This document shows positions 14,701 through 16,640 of a DNA stretch of 16,640 nucleotides, in pieces. Each line of letters opens with the position of its first letter. The stretch's first letter is position 1. The translations under genes and the position numbers were made by a program. The notes under the pieces are model-generated. The model saw only the letters and a program-made list of their open reading frames with translations, searched no databases and was not told where the DNA came from. The stretch comes from Methylococcaceae bacterium NSP1-2. GTDB lineage: Bacteria > Pseudomonadota > Gammaproteobacteria > Methylococcales > Methylomonadaceae. Location: the NCBI GenBank assembly GCA_002256685.1, contig NQJH01000039.1, positions 1 through 16,640 on the forward strand, in the 5' to 3' direction.

Positions 14701-16640
14701 CCATTATCCGCTCCACCCACAAAACCGTAAGTTAAGTTATCGCCATCAACATTCTTAGCCACTAACGATCCTGTCAATGGGGTAAACGTATCATCAAAAA
14801 TAGTATCGGTATAATGAATAACAGCGGGGGTGTTAAGAATAGGTGCGTCATTGACCGCCTTAACATTGATGGTTGCCTGAATAGCAGTGCTTGATACGAG
14901 ACCACCATTATCTTTAGCCACAACGGTAAACGCATTCAATGTGCCGTTTGTGTTTGCCGCAGGTGTCCAGAAGGCTTGATGCGTGGCATCAACCGTATTG
15001 TTTGTGGCACTCCAAACTGTTGCAGTTGCCACCGACGTACCAATAGATAACGTGCCATTATTGACCGACTTAATGACAAACTCCGAGATCACACCGTCAA
15101 CATCTGCTTCATTACCTCGAACTTGCAACTGGGCGAACGTAACAGGAATTACCGTGTCTTCATTGCCTGTAGCAACGACTGTACTGAAAGAACTTAAAGT
15201 AGGCGCATCATTGACCTCCTTGATATTGACGGTGGTAAAACCTGTGGCACTTAGTGCGCCACCCGTGCCTTGTTTATCCGCATTGCCGTCGTTAAATGTC
15301 CAATCAATTTGTACTGAGGCGGGTGGTGTGTCGGATGTGTTGCTATAGGCAATGTGTTGTAACACGCTGTCAACATTTGTACTGGTGGCATTAGCATTGA
15401 AAGTAATGACTAACTGACCGTTAGTTTGTGTGTAATTGCCGACGGTTACTGTATTTAAAACAACTGCGCCATTATTAAAATACGAACTTGAAAATACATC
15501 TTGATTGTTTGCACCGCCATCACGCACTAAGGTAACGGACGCGCCGTTGTAGTTATTGGTGGCATCCAATTCGATGTCGCCGATTTTGATAACCGAATCC
15601 AAAATAACGGCTGGGGCATTTTCAGTGTAGCTAACTACATTATGGAAAGTATTAAACTGGTTTTCGATAGTTTTTGACACGACGACTTGCAGGTTTTCGA
15701 TAGCCCATGATTCATCCATACCACCTTGCCATCCACTACCACTGGCAAAAAACTGGATAGTCGCGGTTGATGCCGTATGTGCTGTTGTAAGACGCGACTC
15801 TGATGACATATCAAACGCAACATCCTTCCAATAATCCTTCCCATAAATGCCAGAATTAAAGCCTAGATTAGACAAACTACCCAATTGATTTCCGTTATAG
15901 GTGACACTGCTATACGCATTAGCGGAGGTGATTTGTAGCACTGATACCCCATCGACGTTGACATTGAAAAAATCAGGTCCATTCGCTCCATCCCACGAAT
16001 CAATTAAAGCCAGCAGGAAATTGATGTCTATAACATTATGAGTCGGCAGATTAGTTAAAGTTAGCGTTGTTGGATTTGCAGCAATGCCATGACCACCACT
16101 ATCATTGCGTAGAAAGTTGCCAGAAAATCCGTCCGCCGTATAACCTTGTACACTTTCAATGGATTGATAACCCGATAGCCCACCCGTTGTACCATTACCA
16201 AATAGCTGATGACCATCAAAATCGTTGGCATAGACATTGATAGGACTGAGCGTTTGTGTAACCCAGACAGGCGCGTCATTGACCGCCGTTACAGTAAAGC
16301 TGATGGTATTCTCGGTAACACTGGTATCAATGCCACTGTTCACTGTACCGCCATTATCTTGCAGTTTAAAACCAAAACTGGCATAAGCCGTGCCGTTAGC
16401 ATTAGCAACAGGGGTGAAGGTTAAACTAGGCAATGATGCAACGGGAATGACTTGATTCAACGTCACTGCTACGCCACCCAATTTTAATGTACCCAACGCA
16501 GGTGAGCTGGTAATAATGATATTTGCTAAGCTATTACCATCAACATCCGCATAACCAAAATCAGCGGCGGTCAGGGTGTAGCTGTTATCTTCAAGAAGCG
16601 TGATAGTTTTATTTCCGCCTGTAGGTGCGTGATTTGTGAT
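11733..16640 (-). CDS. Giant RTX adhesin, C-terminal 1635 residues (5' end beyond window)
   Basis: The frame is open from the right edge to its stop at 11733; the first in-window start-like codon (TTG 16496) is inside a domain and not a real start. From N to C: an RTX-adhesin cadherin-like repeat (about 16640-16270) ending in VNDAP; a lectin-like beta-sandwich (about 16265-15670) with DESWAIENLQV; a repeat with YTENAP, YSNTSDTPPASVQIDWTFND (about 15650-15210); another cadherin-like domain (to about 14850); a VCBS-type domain (about 14850-14510); RTX nonapeptides GGxGxDxU with six longer NVENL units (about 14490-12200); and a C-terminal non-RTX region ending NSAVWIV, expected to hold the type I secretion signal. 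Such proteins are exported by an ABC/MFP/TolC machine, fold on calcium outside, and mediate adhesion or biofilm. No secretion genes are in the window. Confidence 0.92.
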   Translation of the reverse strand: MTNHAPTGGNKTITLLEDNSYTLTAADFGYADVDGNSLANIIITSSPALGTLKLGGVAVTLNQVIPVASLPSLTFTPVANANGTAYASFGFKLQDNGGTVNSGIDTSVTENTISFTVTAVNDAPVWVTQTLSPINVYANDFDGHQLFGNGTTGGLSGYQSIESVQGYTADGFSGNFLRNDSGGHGIAANPTTLTLTNLPTHNVIDINFLLALIDSWDGANGPDFFNVNVDGVSVLQITSANAYSSVTYNGNQLGSLSNLGFNSGIYGKDYWKDVAFDMSSESRLTTAHTASTATIQFFASGSGWQGGMDESWAIENLQVVVSKTIENQFNTFHNVVSYTENAPAVILDSVIKIGDIELDATNNYNGASVTLVRDGGANNQDVFSSSYFNNGAVVLNTVTVGNYTQTNGQLVITFNANATSTNVDSVLQHIAYSNTSDTPPASVQIDWTFNDGNADKQGTGGALSATGFTTVNIKEVNDAPTLSSFSTVVATGNEDTVIPVTFAQLQVRGNEADVDGVISEFVIKSVNNGTLSIGTSVATATVWSATNNTVDATHQAFWTPAANTNGTLNAFTVVAKDNGGLVSSTAIQATINVKAVNDAPILNTPAVIHYTDTIFDDTFTPLTGSLVAKNVDGDNLTYGFVGGADNGYGHIYTSNLYGRFDVAKATGAYEFIPNDGGIEALTSNARINFTVTVSDGLLTDYKPLTINIAQIGKTESNGNDQLTGTLGDDKFDGLAGDDIINGLAGNDILIGGAGNDTLNGGAGDDWLDYRGGDYWRGDSGATGVDFMRGGTGNDTYRVDNVSDVVKERGGEGVDTVYYWVYSDPDRPNSYTLPDNVENLIHGGGYHAMGIGNKLDNNLTIITTISTGSGTLYGLAGDDTLISYHSKSGGNTLIGGVGDDSYYVNAYSTVNDVIIENKNEGEDTVYASAGYTLADNVENLVLLGGGIGWGEGRIVVGGGNALNNHLTSNLIDSQLEGLGGDDNYYVGNEGAVIVESTNNGLDSVLSTTNRTLEANVEELHLLGTANLNGFGNIQDNKLYGNAGNNILDGGAGADFMVGHAGNDTYYVDNIGDVVKERAGEGNDTVYSSISYRLTANVENLILTTGSAAINGTGNARDNYILGNSANNILDGGAGSDNLNGGLGNDTLDGGVSDVYNAGVIDVLKGDAGNDNFLSRGFYGAGDYRGGDGIDLLNFSQSDSYTAGRRTAEGAGVNVDLGAGTANTYYRVADNFTWADANGKITVSSIENVLGTAQGDKLHGNAGDNYLNGKGGADFMAGRAGDDDYSVDNIGDVVKELAGEGVDTVFSSLASYTLTTNIENLKVNLEKPVSPVMTGIGNELNNHLQAYGRMYIHANAILYGLGGDDILESNFRSTSTLLGGEGNDLYYIFNVGDVVEEYANEGIDTVYSSISYTLTANVENLILRNGFFGSNDNSGTGNVLDNHLTGDYTNNILDGQAGADTLLGGNGADILIGGLDKDSYNLTETTAATDTLRIATGDSLINHYDVAQSFTLGTGTINTLGVDNIDLATTNIATNANAVNGSDAGNIKSHHISDGIISFANIDNYTNSLTITATNLANVFSYLQANITGHDTVAFVSEGNTFVFQDGDVTDTLVELVGVTANSVNSTGLGNSAVWIV
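12381..14138 (-). repeat. Six-copy long repeat within the RTX region
   Basis: Between nonapeptide blocks the adhesin repeats a longer unit: DTYxVDNxxDVVxExxxEGxDTV, then YTLxxNVENLxL, then GxGNxLDN. The NVENL cores lie near 14120-14138, 13822-13838, 13583-13601, 13341-13358, 12681-12698 and 12381-12398. DNA conservation is visible, for example CTCTTTGACCACATC near 12764, 13428 and 14219. Spacing is irregular; a different insert occupies about 13180-12880, between copies four and five. Confidence 0.8.

Noticed and set aside
14983..15348. 121-codon plus-strand open frame inside the adhesin
   Set aside because: Antisense to a strong coding frame with clear domains; no ribosome binding site or known motif.
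16494..16496. TTG as start codon of the adhesin
   Set aside because: The same frame continues open to the right edge and encodes the front part of the same cadherin-like domain (for example DFGYADVDGN), so the true start is outside the window.

Overview
The window looks like a stretch of a moderately AT-rich gammaproteobacterial chromosome. The gene set (GAF/HD-GYP signalling protein, TPR-GT41 glycosyltransferase, CysC, ManC, GalU, a very large RTX adhesin) and the several families of short intergenic palindromes fit lineages such as Methylococcales or Thiotrichales. This placement is an inference from gene style, not from a marker gene. No rRNA, tRNA, CRISPR array, transposase or phage gene was seen. 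No stretch over 300 bases lacks a gene.

Left part, all minus strand (1-5128): the first codons of an exported or membrane protein with a good Shine-Dalgarno and promoter; a GAF plus HD-GYP protein, predicted to degrade cyclic di-GMP, with an unusually long insertion inside its catalytic domain; a TPR protein fused to an O-GlcNAc-transferase-like (GT41) domain; and an AI-2E/PerM-family membrane protein.

Middle, plus strand (5198-9174): a compact likely operon. It begins with a DHH/DHHA1 phosphoesterase, followed at 8 nt by adenylylsulfate kinase (cysC), then by the bifunctional GDP-mannose pyrophosphorylase/phosphomannose isomerase (manC-type) overlapping cysC by 4 nt, then by UDP-glucose pyrophosphorylase (galU). 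The genes supply PAPS, GDP-mannose and UDP-glucose, activated precursors for surface polysaccharide, possibly a sulfated one. After it come a broken SIMPL-domain (DUF541) gene and a PLP-dependent enzyme of the D-cysteine desulfhydrase/ACC deaminase family.

Right part, minus strand (10911-16640): two small related Tyr/Gln/Asn-rich lipoproteins, one carrying five tandem 27-bp repeats, and downstream of a clear rho-independent terminator the 3' 4.9 kb of a giant RTX adhesin gene that runs off the window. The visible protein has cadherin/VCBS-like domains, an inserted lectin-like beta-sandwich, a long calcium-binding RTX region and a C-terminal type I secretion region.

The less obvious layer is the intergenic repeat content. 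There are three palindromic families: a 28-nt element placed the same way behind two unrelated genes; a REP/REPIN-like element in three copies with a covarying stem pair; and a CTGTCAG-type palindrome whose arm supplies a near-consensus -35 box. No complete new defence or metabolic system was identified. The best leads are the HD-GYP insertion, the DHH-cysC linkage, the paired lipoproteins beside the adhesin, and the repeats.
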